Source of the DNA: Clostridiales bacterium
GTDB lineage: Bacteria > Bacillota > Clostridia > Christensenellales > Aristaeellaceae
DNA length: 58,038 nt
Assembly (NCBI GenBank): GCA_004556395.1
Contig: SFHK01000007.1
Span: forward strand, 1-58,038
Direction: 5' to 3'
This document shows, piece by piece, positions 1 through 8,357 of this stretch. Each line of letters starts with the position of its first letter. Position 1 is the first letter of the stretch. A model generated the notes under the pieces. It did no database searches and was not told the origin of the DNA. It saw only the letters and a list, made by a program, of their open reading frames with translations. The position numbers were made by a program, and so were the translations under genes.

Positions 1-1
1 T

Positions 2-484
2 TTTCCTGATCACGGCGACTCTCAAAGCGGTCGTTGGCACACAACAAATGGAGAAGTATGGGGGGATAAAAGCGCGTATATTTATAGTCAGGAGGACTTT
101 GATCGAGTCAGGGAGTCGATAGCCGCATGCGGCAAACCCGTCTTCACGTTTTCTCATTATTCCTTTATGGGCGGGAATCGTGAATCTCCCCTGCTCAGCA
201 GGTTCTTACCTCTGCCTGATAACGTGCGAATGCATTTTTATGGGCATGCCCATATCGGAGATGCGAAGTGGGCCGGTAAGGATTGCTTCAGGAAGATTGC
301 TTCCGTGGATAATCAGCCGATTGTCCAAATCAACTGTGCGTCGCTGGAAAACTTCCGCGGCAGCGCAATACGCTCCGTTTTCTTCGAGATCTATGACAAC
401 GGCGATGTTGGCGTTATATTCAGGAATCACACCAAGCACCAGTGGGACGATATCTATTTACAGCATGCGAACAGCGCCAGATAA
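2..484 (+). CDS. Metallophosphoesterase family protein, C-terminal part
   Basis: The reading frame is already open at base 2, so this is the 3' end of a longer gene whose start lies outside the window; about 160 residues remain. The segment contains a histidine-bearing stretch (VFTFSHYSF) and, further on, FYGHAHIGDAKW. The latter fits the C-terminal GHxH metal-binding motif of calcineurin-like phosphoesterases, where these histidines bind the second metal of the dinuclear site. The N-terminal DxH and GDxxD motifs would be off the window edge. The tail after the GHAH motif is beta-rich, as expected. The next genes run in the opposite direction and an inverted repeat follows the stop codon. The substrate cannot be judged from this fragment. 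Confidence 0.7.
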   Translation, partial: FPDHGDSQSGRWHTTNGEVWGDKSAYIYSQEDFDRVRESIAACGKPVFTFSHYSFMGGNRESPLLSRFLPLPDNVRMHFYGHAHIGDAKWAGKDCFRKIASVDNQPIVQINCASLENFRGSAIRSVFFEIYDNGDVGVIFRNHTKHQWDDIYLQHANSAR

Positions 485-561
485 TTGAGCCGGTACCCGC
501 TTAGATCCTATTCACATTTTCTCTGGCAAGGCAGGATAATTTTTCCTGTTGCCGTATAACA

Positions 562-614
562 AGGCTCCCTCCTATTGGACAGTGTTTTTTCACCGTCTCT
601 CTCGGAGGGAGCCT
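562..614. terminator. Inverted repeat between convergent genes, probable bidirectional terminator
   Basis: An 11-bp perfect inverted repeat (AGGCTCCCTCC at 562-572 and its complement at 604-614) is separated by a 31-base T-rich loop. It lies between the convergent phosphoesterase and GNAT genes. No clean T-run follows either arm, so termination is inferred from position. Confidence 0.4.
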
Positions 615-630
615 GTCATTTAGGTGTATA

Positions 631-1428
631 TTACAGAATCAGCGACGGATAGAGCATCAGGGGGTCTTCGCCGGTATAGCCGAGGCCGCGGGCGAGGGGG
701 AGGCAGCCGGGGGCTTCGAGCCAGACGTCGAAGTGGGAGCAGGAAAGGCCGAGGGAGGCGAAGTAGAGTCGGGCGTCCTCGATGAGGTAGGAAGCCACGC
801 CCTGTCTGCGCCAGCGGCGCGCCGTCTGGATGATGCCGATCACGCCCTCGCCGTCCTCCGTCCACACCAGCAGCTCGCCGCACAGGTCGTCCGGCGAGAC
901 CATGAGAATGCGCGCGAAATCCGGCTGGGAGGTGATTTCCTCCAGCCATTCCTCGCCGCAGCGCATGCCGAAGCAGGCGTTATAGCGTTCTAAGAAGAAT
1001 CTTCGCTCGGTTTCGTCCGCGAGGAAGTCGCGCACGATGGTGCAGCCCTCGGGCATCAGGCGCACGTTCATCTGGCCGGTCACCCGGCGATAGGTGCGAA
1101 CGACGCCGTCGCCGTCCGAGAAGCCCAGCGCGTGCAGAACCTCCAGCGCGCGCTCGTCGCCCACGCCGACCTCCGCGTACACGCGGGCGGGCGCGTTTGT
1201 CTGCGCGGCCAGCGCGCGGGCGCGGGCGACCGCGGCGCCGTACAGAACGTGCAGCGCGCGGTCGTCGCCCTCGGCCTCGATTACGTATTGCCGCGGCATG
1301 TCGGGAAACAGCCCCATCCGGCGCGGCTGAACGGTGCACGCGCCGACGGGCGTGCCGTCGTCCTCGCGGGCGATAAACGTATTGTCGGCGCTGATGTCCG
1401 AACGAAGACGTTCATGACTGATTTTCAT
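631..1428 (-). CDS. GNAT family N-acetyltransferase
   Basis: 265 residues, about twice the length of one GNAT domain. The C-terminal half (about 125-265) contains a good acetyl-CoA binding motif A, QTARRWRRQGVASYLI, which fits the Q/R-x-x-G-x-G/A signature. The N-terminal half (about 15-115) looks like a second, degenerate GNAT fold, ending in an LHALGF-like element typical of motif B. Such double-GNAT proteins usually acetylate a small amine or an antibiotic-like acceptor; the substrate is unknown here. It is the last gene of a tight operon with the SDR and YdcF genes (6-base gap to the SDR stop). No strong Shine-Dalgarno precedes the ATG, so translation may be coupled to the upstream gene. 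Confidence 0.8.
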   Translation of the reverse strand: MKISHERLRSDISADNTFIAREDDGTPVGACTVQPRRMGLFPDMPRQYVIEAEGDDRALHVLYGAAVARARALAAQTNAPARVYAEVGVGDERALEVLHALGFSDGDGVVRTYRRVTGQMNVRLMPEGCTIVRDFLADETERRFFLERYNACFGMRCGEEWLEEITSQPDFARILMVSPDDLCGELLVWTEDGEGVIGIIQTARRWRRQGVASYLIEDARLYFASLGLSCSHFDVWLEAPGCLPLARGLGYTGEDPLMLYPSLIL

Positions 1429-1434
1429 CTTGCG

Positions 1435-2220
1435 TTATTTCGGCTGCTTACCGATGGAGGCCAGAATGCCGCCGTCCACGTACAGCACGTGACCGTTGAC
1501 AAAGTTGGAAGCGTCGGAGGCCAGGAACACGGCCGGACCCATCAGGTCGCTCGTGGTGCCCCAGCGCGCGGCGGGCGTCTTTCCGATGATGAACTCGTTG
1601 AACGGATGGCCGGGCACGCGCAGCGGCGCGGTCTGCGGGGTCTCGATGTAGCCGGGGCCGATGCCGTTGCACTGAATGTTCTTCTCGCCGTACTCGGCGC
1701 AGATGTTGCGGGTGAGCATCTTCAGGCCGCCCTTGGCGCTGGCGTAGGCCGACACGGTTTCGCGGCCCAGCTCGCTCATCATCGAGCAGATGTTGATGAT
1801 CTTGCCGTGGCCCTTTTCGATCATCTGCGGGATGACGGCCTTGGAGCAGATGAAGGGCGCGTTCAGATCCACGTCGATGACCTTGCGGAAGTCCGCGGCG
1901 GACATTTCGCACATCGGGATGCGCTTGATGATGCCGGCGTTGTTCACCAGAATGTCGATCACGCCCACCTCTTCCTTGATGCGGGCGGCCAGCGCGGTGA
2001 CCTGCTCCTCGTTCGTCACGTCGCACACATAGCCCTTCGCGTCGATGCCGATTTCCTTATAGGAAGCCAGTCCCCTGTCGACGAGCTCCTGATTGATGTC
2101 GTTGAAAACGATTTTCGCGCCCGCCTCGTGGAACGCGGTGGCGATGGCGAAGCCGATGCCGTAGCTGGCGCCGGTAATCCAGGCAACCTTGCCCTTCAGA
2201 CTAAAGGAATCGAGAATCAT
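1435..2220 (-). CDS. SDR-family oxidoreductase, gluconate 5-dehydrogenase-like
   Basis: 261 residues, the usual length of a classical short-chain dehydrogenase. It shows the Rossmann motif TGASYGIG near residue 16, the NNAG element, the catalytic Ser, and the YASAK catalytic Tyr/Lys. The C-terminal end (GPAVFLASDASNFVNGHVLYVDGG) is the standard cofactor-side substrate loop. The overall pattern resembles gluconate 5-dehydrogenase and KduD-like enzymes that reduce 5-keto-gluconate or 2,5-diketo-3-deoxygluconate with NAD(P)H. Start ATG is preceded by GGAGGGG at a 6-base distance. It sits 3 bases after the YdcF stop and beside a sulfated-glycan import operon, which would fit uronic-acid metabolism; the exact substrate is inferred only. 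Confidence 0.85.
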   Translation of the reverse strand: MILDSFSLKGKVAWITGASYGIGFAIATAFHEAGAKIVFNDINQELVDRGLASYKEIGIDAKGYVCDVTNEEQVTALAARIKEEVGVIDILVNNAGIIKRIPMCEMSAADFRKVIDVDLNAPFICSKAVIPQMIEKGHGKIINICSMMSELGRETVSAYASAKGGLKMLTRNICAEYGEKNIQCNGIGPGYIETPQTAPLRVPGHPFNEFIIGKTPAARWGTTSDLMGPAVFLASDASNFVNGHVLYVDGGILASIGKQPK

Positions 2221-2223
2221 ACG

Positions 2224-2823
2224 TTACCCCTCCTGCCGATCGTTTTTCTTTTCGTGTTCTGGAATGGTATAGCCGCGGCGGCGCAGAATGGGCATGGCGA
2301 CGCGCCTGCGAAGCGTTTCCGCCCATTTCGGGCGCTTTTTATCGCGCGCGTCCCAGCCGAGCAGCATATCGGCGGTGAACATCGCCTCCAGCCTGCGGTT
2401 GTCGCGCCTGGCCTGCCCGCCCGGCGTGGGCGCGCCGAAGCCCTTTACGCGGAAGCCGAGCCGGCGGCAGATCAGCCGGGAACGAAACACGTGGTAATCG
2501 CTGGTAACCAGCGCCACGTTTCGCCTGTCCGCGCCCAGAATCTTCCTCGCGTTGACGATGTTCTCCGTGGTGATCATCGAGCGATCCTCCAGCAGCACGG
2601 CGCTTTCCGCCACGCCGAGGGAGACCAGCTCTTCCTTCAGCACCTCCGCCTCCGTGCGGCCGCTGCCGCCCGTGGGGCCGCCGCAGGCCACGATCACCGG
2701 CGCGGTGCCCGCCTTCCACAGCTCCGCCGCCTTCCTCGAGCGCAGAAGCATTTCCTCCTGCGCGCTCCCGTCCGGGTTGAGCCGAAGCCCAAGAAGGAGA
2801 ATCGCGTCAAACGTCCGCTTCAT
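2224..2823 (-). CDS. YdcF/SanA/ElyC family protein (DUF218)
   Basis: 199 residues from the ATG at 2823, chosen because a GGGAG precedes it and because upstream codons of the longer frame run through the promoter. DUF218 features are visible: an N-terminal strand (ILLLGLRLNPDG), a glycine-rich CGGPTGGSGRTEA loop, a TTENIVNARKIL helix and the SDYHVFRS motif. Family members (SanA, ElyC, YdcF) affect cell-envelope synthesis or bind S-adenosylmethionine. This copy has no transmembrane anchor, so it is likely cytoplasmic. First gene of the YdcF-SDR-GNAT operon; its promoter lies 35 bases upstream. Confidence 0.8.
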   Translation of the reverse strand: MKRTFDAILLLGLRLNPDGSAQEEMLLRSRKAAELWKAGTAPVIVACGGPTGGSGRTEAEVLKEELVSLGVAESAVLLEDRSMITTENIVNARKILGADRRNVALVTSDYHVFRSRLICRRLGFRVKGFGAPTPGGQARRDNRRLEAMFTADMLLGWDARDKKRPKWAETLRRRVAMPILRRRGYTIPEHEKKNDRQEG

Positions 2824-2857
2824 CGCTCCCGCCACCCCTTCCAAGTATCCTGTCCTA

Positions 2858-2886
2858 ATTATAGACGCGCCCGCCGCCAGTGTCAA
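2858..2886 (-). promoter_or_regulatory. Sigma-A promoter of the YdcF-SDR-GNAT operon
   Basis: Read on the minus strand: TTGACA (2886-2881), 17-base spacer, TATAAT (2863-2858). Both boxes match consensus exactly. Confidence 0.85.
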
Positions 2887-2903
2887 GAGCGGACAAAAAT
2901 CAA

Positions 2904-2972
2904 AACCGCACTTCGCGGTTAATAAGAGGACTCGCGGCCGCCGGAGCCTTCTGCATCCGGTCAGCCGCGAGT
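2904..2972 (-). terminator. Tandem terminator hairpins after the sulfatase gene
   Basis: On the minus strand the sulfatase stop is followed by a 9-bp stem (ACTCGCGGC, arms 2964-2972 and 2930-2938) with an inner CCGGA/TCCGG stem. A second short hairpin (arms 2915-2920 and 2904-2909) follows, with a TTTTGATTTTT tail, the shape of an intrinsic terminator. Confidence 0.65.
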
Positions 2973-2993
2973 TTCTTCTTAAAGCGCGCTTTC

Positions 2994-4472
2994 TTACAGC
3001 GCCTGTTCCTCAAGCCATTTAACCGTCTTCCAGACCGGCGCGCCGGTATTTGCCTGCGGCGTTCCGGGCGTGCTGCGGCCGTCAAGAACGTATTTCGTGA
3101 GCCTGTCTCTCAGCTCGCGGGCGACGTCGGGATACTCCTCGATGACGTTATGCGTCTCGCGCACGTCCTTTTCCATATCGAAGAGCTGGAAGGCCGGAAG
3201 CAGGCTCGTGTCGTCCACGCCGGGCTTCGGATAGCTCCAGCCGCCGGAGCCGGGGCACATCGCCAGCTTCCATTTGCCGCTTCGAATGGTCAGCGAGCCG
3301 TCGATGCTCTGCTGAACCGCGTCCTCGCGCACCGCGTCCGCCGACGGGTTTCTCCACAGCGGCAGGTTGCTCACGCTGTCCTCCGCGCAGTCGTCCGCGA
3401 GCGCGACGCCGAAATAGTCGGCCAGCGTCGCGTACAGGTCGGAAAGGCTTACGAGCCGGTCGCACGTCGTGCCCGCGGGAATGGCGTCTGGCCAGCTGAT
3501 CAGGCAGGGGATTCGATGGCCGCCCTCGTAGATGTCCGCCTTATGGCCGCGGAAGATATAGCTGGGATTATGGCCGCAGGCGCGAAGCTCCTCAAAATCG
3601 GCCATGGGCGAGCAGCCGTTGTCGGCCGTCAGCACGAGGATCGTGTTTTCATACAGACCCTTTTCAATCAGCTTATTTCGAACCTGTCCGACCACGTCGT
3701 CGCACATCAGCACGAAGTCGCCGTATTCATTCGTGCCGGAGCGCCCCTGAAATTCCTTCGTCGGGAGGATGGGCGTGTGCGGCGCGGGCAGCGGGAGATA
3801 CAGGAAGAACGGCTCGTCCGCGCTCGCCCCGTCGATGATGGAGAGCGCCTTTTTCGTGAAGGTGGGCAGCGCGTCCTCGTGCCGGAAGCCGGGCGCGGTC
3901 GGGCCGGGCCGCCAGAACTGCTTGCCCGTGTTCTCCGTAACATGATCCGGAATTTCCGTGAAACGGTCGTTTTCGATATATACGTAGGGCGGCATATCGA
4001 GCGACGCCGCGATGCAATACGAATAGTCAAAGCCGTAGGCCGTGGGCGAATGCTCGATTCTGCCGTGATAGTCGATGTTCGGAATGTCCGCGTAGGTAAT
4101 GCGCTCGGGCGCTTCGCCGACATAGGGCATGCTCATGCCGAGGTGCCATTTTCCGACGGCGTAGGTCCTGTAGCCCTGCGATTTCAGAAGGTTTGCAACC
4201 GTCTGGCGGCCTTCCTCGATCAGCGGACGGGAATAGCCCACCAGCACGCCCGTTTTCAGCGCGCTGCGCCAGCTGTAGCGTCCGGTCAGAATGCCGTAGC
4301 GGGACGGGGTGCATACGGCGGATACGGCGTGCGCGTCGGTAAACGCCATACCGTCGGCGGCCAGCGCGTCAAAATTCGGGGTGCGGAAGGCGCTCGCGGG
4401 GTTCAGGCAGGAGACGTCTCCGTAGCCCATATCGTCCGTCAGGATGTAAACGATGTTCGGTCTTTTCTTCAT
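2994..4472 (-). CDS. Sulfatase (arylsulfatase type I), cytoplasmic
   Basis: 492 residues from the ATG at 4472, which has GGAGG 8 bases upstream; the longer frame adds only six codons. The N-terminus KKRPNIVYILTDDMGYGD gives the metal-binding DD pair. The formylglycine motif C54-T-P-S-R is followed by the LTGR element. Cysteine at this position needs conversion to formylglycine by a maturation enzyme (anaerobic SME or FGE), which is not in the window. GHKADIYEGGHRIPCLISWP is the usual C-terminal active-site region. There is no signal peptide, so it should act inside the cell on imported sulfated sugars. It is the last gene after the solute-binding protein and permeases, under the same LacI-type control. 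Confidence 0.92.
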   Translation of the reverse strand: MKKRPNIVYILTDDMGYGDVSCLNPASAFRTPNFDALAADGMAFTDAHAVSAVCTPSRYGILTGRYSWRSALKTGVLVGYSRPLIEEGRQTVANLLKSQGYRTYAVGKWHLGMSMPYVGEAPERITYADIPNIDYHGRIEHSPTAYGFDYSYCIAASLDMPPYVYIENDRFTEIPDHVTENTGKQFWRPGPTAPGFRHEDALPTFTKKALSIIDGASADEPFFLYLPLPAPHTPILPTKEFQGRSGTNEYGDFVLMCDDVVGQVRNKLIEKGLYENTILVLTADNGCSPMADFEELRACGHNPSYIFRGHKADIYEGGHRIPCLISWPDAIPAGTTCDRLVSLSDLYATLADYFGVALADDCAEDSVSNLPLWRNPSADAVREDAVQQSIDGSLTIRSGKWKLAMCPGSGGWSYPKPGVDDTSLLPAFQLFDMEKDVRETHNVIEEYPDVARELRDRLTKYVLDGRSTPGTPQANTGAPVWKTVKWLEEQAL

Positions 4473-4549
4473 TGTGCTGTCCTCCGGCATGTCGGAAGCG
4501 GGAAGATCCCCTCCCTCCGCGCGGGGCGGAGGGAGAAGGGGAAGACGCG

Positions 4550-6196
4550 TTATTTCATGGCGTCGTAGGCTTCCTGCTGAATCGACAGGTAATCGCTCAG
4601 TCCGATCACTTCAAGCTCGTTCAGGTACCAGTTCCACTTTTCGTCATCGTGCACGTCGTAAACGCCCTTCACAAAGAAGGTGTAGGATTCGTCAAGGAAG
4701 GACGCAATGTCCGTCGCGTAGGCGACGCACTTCGCGGAGGTTGCCGCGTCCAGCCACAGCTTCGTGGGCATGTAGTTTTCAAACGGCACCTTGTGCGGTT
4801 CGTATTTCGTGGTTGCCTTGTAAAGCTCATACGCCTGCGCGCCCACCTTGGAAGCCTGCGTGGAGTGATTGTAGATGTTGTTGAACGGGCGGCTCTCCCA
4901 GCAGTGGTTGACGGCCGTGGTCGTCGCGTAGCTGGACAGGCGCTGCCAGACCGCGGGCTCTCCGTTGATGCCGATTTCGCCGTTTGTACACAGCTCCCAG
5001 TTCTTGCCCTCGATTCCCTCGGCGCACGCGAGCGGAATGCGAACATCGGCGAAGAACGCGTCGTACCAGCGGCACACCAGCTCGGGATACTTGCAGTTTT
5101 TCGTGATGAGCAGCACGTTCGCGTCGTACTGCTCGTAATTCCAGACGCAGTAGCTGACGCCCTCGGGGCCGGTGAGCGGCTCAAGCACGTTCGTGAAGCC
5201 GGTAAACTGCTCGGTATCCGCCGTGGAAATGCCGGTCATGGCGTTGGACATGGTTACGCCCACGGTGTTTCCGCCGGGCGCCATGGTGAGCTCCTTCACG
5301 TTGCTGTCCTTCACGGTGAAGGTGGTGGAGTCGATCAGGTTCTCCCTGTAAAGAAGCTTCAGATATTTCAGCGCCTCGCGGTATTCGTCGGACGTATACG
5401 CGCACTTGACCTCGCCGTCGTCCACCCACAGATGCGTGTTCGTCGCGCTGTCATAGCAGAATGCGTTTACGAGGAACGAGCGCATGGATTTGTAGCTCGC
5501 AATCAGGGGCTTTTCATCCCTGAGGCCGTTGCCGTTGGGATCCTTGTCGCGGAAGGCGACGAGCATGTCGTAAAACTCGTCCGTCGTCCTGGGATTCTCC
5601 AGCCCCAGCTTCTCCAGCCACGGCTTGTAAACAAAGCACTTGTAGCCGCCGACGTGATTATGATAGGCCTGCGAATAGCCGACGTTGACGCCGTAGATGT
5701 TCCCGTCCGCGCAGGTCATCTGGCTGAGCGCCGTATCGTAGCCGATGAACTCATCCAGATACGCGCGGTAGGCGGGCATGCAGTTTTCGATGTAGTAGTT
5801 CAGAGGTATGAACATGTTCTGGCTGCCGTAGTTGGCGATTTCCGCGTTGCTCAGGCCGGAGTTGATCAGAATATCCGGAAGATCATCCGACGCGAACATC
5901 AGGTTGCGCACATCGTTGAAGGTGTCGCCCTCGGTCACCTGCTCGAACTGGAGATGCACGCCGGTCATCTCCTCCAGCATAACCGTGAAGGCGTTGGTCT
6001 GAATGTCCGTCACGCTGGCGGGCGGCAGCGGCATCAGAACGCGCAGCGTGAATTTTTCGCTTGCTACCGGCGAATAGGTTCCCAGCTCGTTGTACGCGCT
6101 GGTATCCTCCGCCACGGGTCTCGCCTCGGCGACAGCGATTCCCAGCAGCATGAGAAGCGCGATTGCCAATGCCAGTACGCGGGATGTGTTTTTCAT
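4550..6196 (-). CDS. Extracellular sugar-binding protein of ABC importer (LplA/YtcQ type)
   Basis: 548 residues from the ATG at 6196 (GGAGG 7 bases upstream). A Sec signal peptide is clear: KNTSR, then a hydrophobic core of about 18 residues ending AVAEA. No lipobox cysteine is present, unlike most Gram-positive binding proteins, so anchoring is unclear. The mature part has the family layout (VLMPLPPASVTDIQ; NLMFASDDLPDILIN; DKDPNGNGLRDEKP, a Ca-loop-like segment common in this LplA/YtcQ group). The family binds oligosaccharides for CUT1 importers. It follows the two permease genes by about 50 bases; no ATPase gene is present, as is normal when a shared MsmK-like ATPase is used. Confidence 0.9.
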   Translation of the reverse strand: MKNTSRVLALAIALLMLLGIAVAEARPVAEDTSAYNELGTYSPVASEKFTLRVLMPLPPASVTDIQTNAFTVMLEEMTGVHLQFEQVTEGDTFNDVRNLMFASDDLPDILINSGLSNAEIANYGSQNMFIPLNYYIENCMPAYRAYLDEFIGYDTALSQMTCADGNIYGVNVGYSQAYHNHVGGYKCFVYKPWLEKLGLENPRTTDEFYDMLVAFRDKDPNGNGLRDEKPLIASYKSMRSFLVNAFCYDSATNTHLWVDDGEVKCAYTSDEYREALKYLKLLYRENLIDSTTFTVKDSNVKELTMAPGGNTVGVTMSNAMTGISTADTEQFTGFTNVLEPLTGPEGVSYCVWNYEQYDANVLLITKNCKYPELVCRWYDAFFADVRIPLACAEGIEGKNWELCTNGEIGINGEPAVWQRLSSYATTTAVNHCWESRPFNNIYNHSTQASKVGAQAYELYKATTKYEPHKVPFENYMPTKLWLDAATSAKCVAYATDIASFLDESYTFFVKGVYDVHDDEKWNWYLNELEVIGLSDYLSIQQEAYDAMK

Positions 6197-6246
6197 GGGT
6201 CTACCTCCTTCAATATATGATCCGCTTTCGGCGGAAAGCGCCCGGG

Positions 6247-7143
6247 TCATCCCTTGATGGAGCCGATCATAACGCCCTTCACAAAGTATTTCTGCACAAA
6301 AGGATACATGGCCAGCATGGGCAGCGTGGCGAGCACGATGATGGAATACTTGAGCGAGTTTTTAAGCGCCTCCATTCTGGCGGCGATTTCCGGATCGTAG
6401 GAGTCGATCAGCCCCGCGTCCGCGGAATTCAGCAAAAGGATGTTGCGCAGCACGACCTGAAGCGGCAGCAGGCGGGACGTGCGCAGGTAGATCATGGCGT
6501 TAAAGTATTCGCCCCAGTGCGCGGTGCCGTAGAACAGCGCCATAACCGCGATGATCGCGCCCGACAGCGGCAGCGCAATGCTGACGAACATTCGAAAGTC
6601 CGAGCAGCCGTCGATCTGCGTGGCCTCGCGCAGCTCCTGAGGCACGTTGCTTTCCATGAAGGTTCGGGAAACGATCACGTTGTAAACCGCCACGCCGCCG
6701 GGAATGATCAGAACCCAGACCGTGTCGATCAGCCCCAGATTCTTCATCAGCAGGTAGCTTGGAATCAGACCGCCGGAGAACAGCATCGTGAACGTCAGAA
6801 GCCCCATGAACAGCTTCTTGAGCGGCAGGTTCTTCTCGCTGAGGGAGAACGCCATCAGCATCGTCAGTATCAGATTGAGCGCCGTGCCGGCGACCGTGTA
6901 GAAGAGGGAATTCAGATAGCCGCGCCACAGCTGCCCGTAGCCGAACACCAGCTTGTAGTTTTCAAGCGTCACGCCGACGGGAAGCAGGAAAACGCGTCCC
7001 TCCGTGATGGCGATGGGATCGCTGAAGGAGGCGCTCAGTACGTAAATGATCGGATAGGCGACAACGATGGCGACCAGCGCCAGTATGACGAAATTGACGG
7101 CGACAAACAGAGTGTCCGCCCGGCTGCGCTTTACCGTGCTCAT
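6247..7143 (-). CDS. Carbohydrate ABC transporter permease (LplC/YtcP type)
   Basis: 298 residues with six predicted membrane spans (first about 15-35, last about 265-285) and the EAA loop that contacts the ATPase (PQELREATQIDGCSDFRMF, about 185-203). Homologous to MalG-type inner-membrane permeases of the CUT1 family; forms a heterodimer with the product of the preceding gene. It lies 12 bases after that gene and ends just before the solute-binding protein gene. Confidence 0.92.
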   Translation of the reverse strand: MSTVKRSRADTLFVAVNFVILALVAIVVAYPIIYVLSASFSDPIAITEGRVFLLPVGVTLENYKLVFGYGQLWRGYLNSLFYTVAGTALNLILTMLMAFSLSEKNLPLKKLFMGLLTFTMLFSGGLIPSYLLMKNLGLIDTVWVLIIPGGVAVYNVIVSRTFMESNVPQELREATQIDGCSDFRMFVSIALPLSGAIIAVMALFYGTAHWGEYFNAMIYLRTSRLLPLQVVLRNILLLNSADAGLIDSYDPEIAARMEALKNSLKYSIIVLATLPMLAMYPFVQKYFVKGVMIGSIKG

Positions 7144-7155
7144 GTCCTCATCTCC

Positions 7156-8112
7156 TTACCAAAGACTGGTTTCGCCCACTCTTCGCGCAATCTGATTCAC
7201 GGTAGCGATTAACAGAAGGTTGATGACCGAATTGAACAGCCCGACGGCCGTTGAGAAGCTGTACTGCGTCTGCTGAATGCCCTGCTTGTAGACGTAGGTG
7301 GATATGATCTCGGAATAATTCAGGTTGATCGTGTTCTGCATCAGATAAATCTTCTCATAGCCGACGCTCATGATCTGCCCCATTCGCAGAATCAGCATGA
7401 TGACGATCGTCGGGAAAATCGAGGGAATGTCGATGTGGCGGATCTTCTGAAAGCGCGTCGCGCCGTCGATCGTGGCGGCCTCCTCCAGCGCCGGGTCGAT
7501 CGCGCTCAGCGCGGCGACGTAGATGATGGAATTGTAGCCCATGTTCTGCCAGACGTTGCTCAGCACGTAGATATGCCGAAACAGCGAGCCCTCGCCGAGG
7601 AAATAAATCGAATTGCCGCCGAGCGCCTGAATGATCGTGTTTATGACGCCGTTGTAGTAATCGAACATTTTTTCAATGATGGCCACGATGACCACCGTCG
7701 TGATGAAGTGCGGCGCGTAGCTGATCATCTGCACCGTCCTGGCAAACCGCCGGGAGGCGCATTCGTTGATCAGCACGGCGAGAATGATCGGTATGGGGAA
7801 GCCGACCAGCAGCTGGTAAAACGAGATGACCAGCGTGTTGACCATGACGCGCCTGAACATGTAGCTTGTGACAAAACGGTTCAGGTTTTCAAGCCCCGTC
7901 CAGCGGCTGCCCGAAATTCCGTTCGAGGCGATGAAATCCTTGAACGCAATCTGAACGCCGTACATGGGAACGTAGTTAAACACCAGCACCCACAGAAACG
8001 GCACGAGGAACATGACATACATCTGCCACCGGCGACGGATGATCCTGAGATTCGACCGGAGCGCGCTCCGCTTCGCGAGCCCCCGGCTACTGAATTGCCT
8101 GTACGACGTCAT
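7156..8112 (-). CDS. Carbohydrate ABC transporter permease (LplB/YteP type)
   Basis: 318 residues from the ATG at 8112, preceded by GGGAGG about 10 bases upstream; the longer frame would run into the operator palindrome. A basic N-terminus (RSNLRIIRRRWQ) is followed by six membrane spans. The EAA motif reads DPALEEAATIDGATRFQKI. This is the MalF-like partner of the next permease. It is the first gene of the LacI-regulated operon; its leader contains a 48-bp palindrome that ends 33 bases before the start codon. Confidence 0.92.
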   Translation of the reverse strand: MTSYRQFSSRGLAKRSALRSNLRIIRRRWQMYVMFLVPFLWVLVFNYVPMYGVQIAFKDFIASNGISGSRWTGLENLNRFVTSYMFRRVMVNTLVISFYQLLVGFPIPIILAVLINECASRRFARTVQMISYAPHFITTVVIVAIIEKMFDYYNGVINTIIQALGGNSIYFLGEGSLFRHIYVLSNVWQNMGYNSIIYVAALSAIDPALEEAATIDGATRFQKIRHIDIPSIFPTIVIMLILRMGQIMSVGYEKIYLMQNTINLNYSEIISTYVYKQGIQQTQYSFSTAVGLFNSVINLLLIATVNQIARRVGETSLW

Positions 8113-8145
8113 ACTCCCTGCGCCTCCCGTTCTTTTTATGCCGCC

Positions 8146-8193
8146 GCCTGTTTTCCGCAATCGCTAATCGATTAGCGATTGCGGAAAACAGGC
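8146..8193. promoter_or_regulatory. 48-bp perfect palindrome containing LacI-type operator 2
   Basis: Each 24-base half is the exact reverse complement of the other. The central 14 bases, GCTAATCGATTAGC (8163-8176), are the operator core and have the CG centre typical of LacI/GalR sites. In RNA, the same palindrome would fold into a very long hairpin in the 5' leader of the permease mRNA, just upstream of the ribosome site. Confidence 0.8.
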
Positions 8194-8224
8194 ATCCGCA
8201 CCCGCGGAGAACCGAGCGTATAGC

Positions 8225-8238
8225 GCTAATCGATTAGC
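8225..8238. promoter_or_regulatory. LacI-type operator 1 at the transcription start
   Basis: GCTAATCGATTAGC is identical to the core inside the 48-bp palindrome. Its centre is 62 bp from the other centre, close to six helical turns, so both lie on the same DNA face. It starts 8 bases past the -10 box and covers the expected start of transcription, the classic place for repression. Confidence 0.85.
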
Positions 8239-8246
8239 TGCTTTCA

Positions 8247-8275
8247 ATTATAGCATCAGCCGCCGCAAAGGTCAA
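8247..8275 (-). promoter_or_regulatory. Promoter of the sugar import/sulfatase operon
   Basis: Minus strand: TTGACC (8275-8270), 17-base spacer, TATAAT (8252-8247). Operator 1 directly follows. Confidence 0.85.
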
Positions 8276-8357
8276 TACGAGATATAAATTTCCACCGAAA
8301 CGACATATTTATCGGCGAGAGTTTATGCGTTATCCATATAATTAAATATTCGGTTTA

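Noticed and set aside
1132..2922. 596-codon plus-strand frame over the GNAT/SDR/YdcF genes
   Set aside because: It spans three recognised minus-strand genes and the operon promoter; no protein-like motifs.
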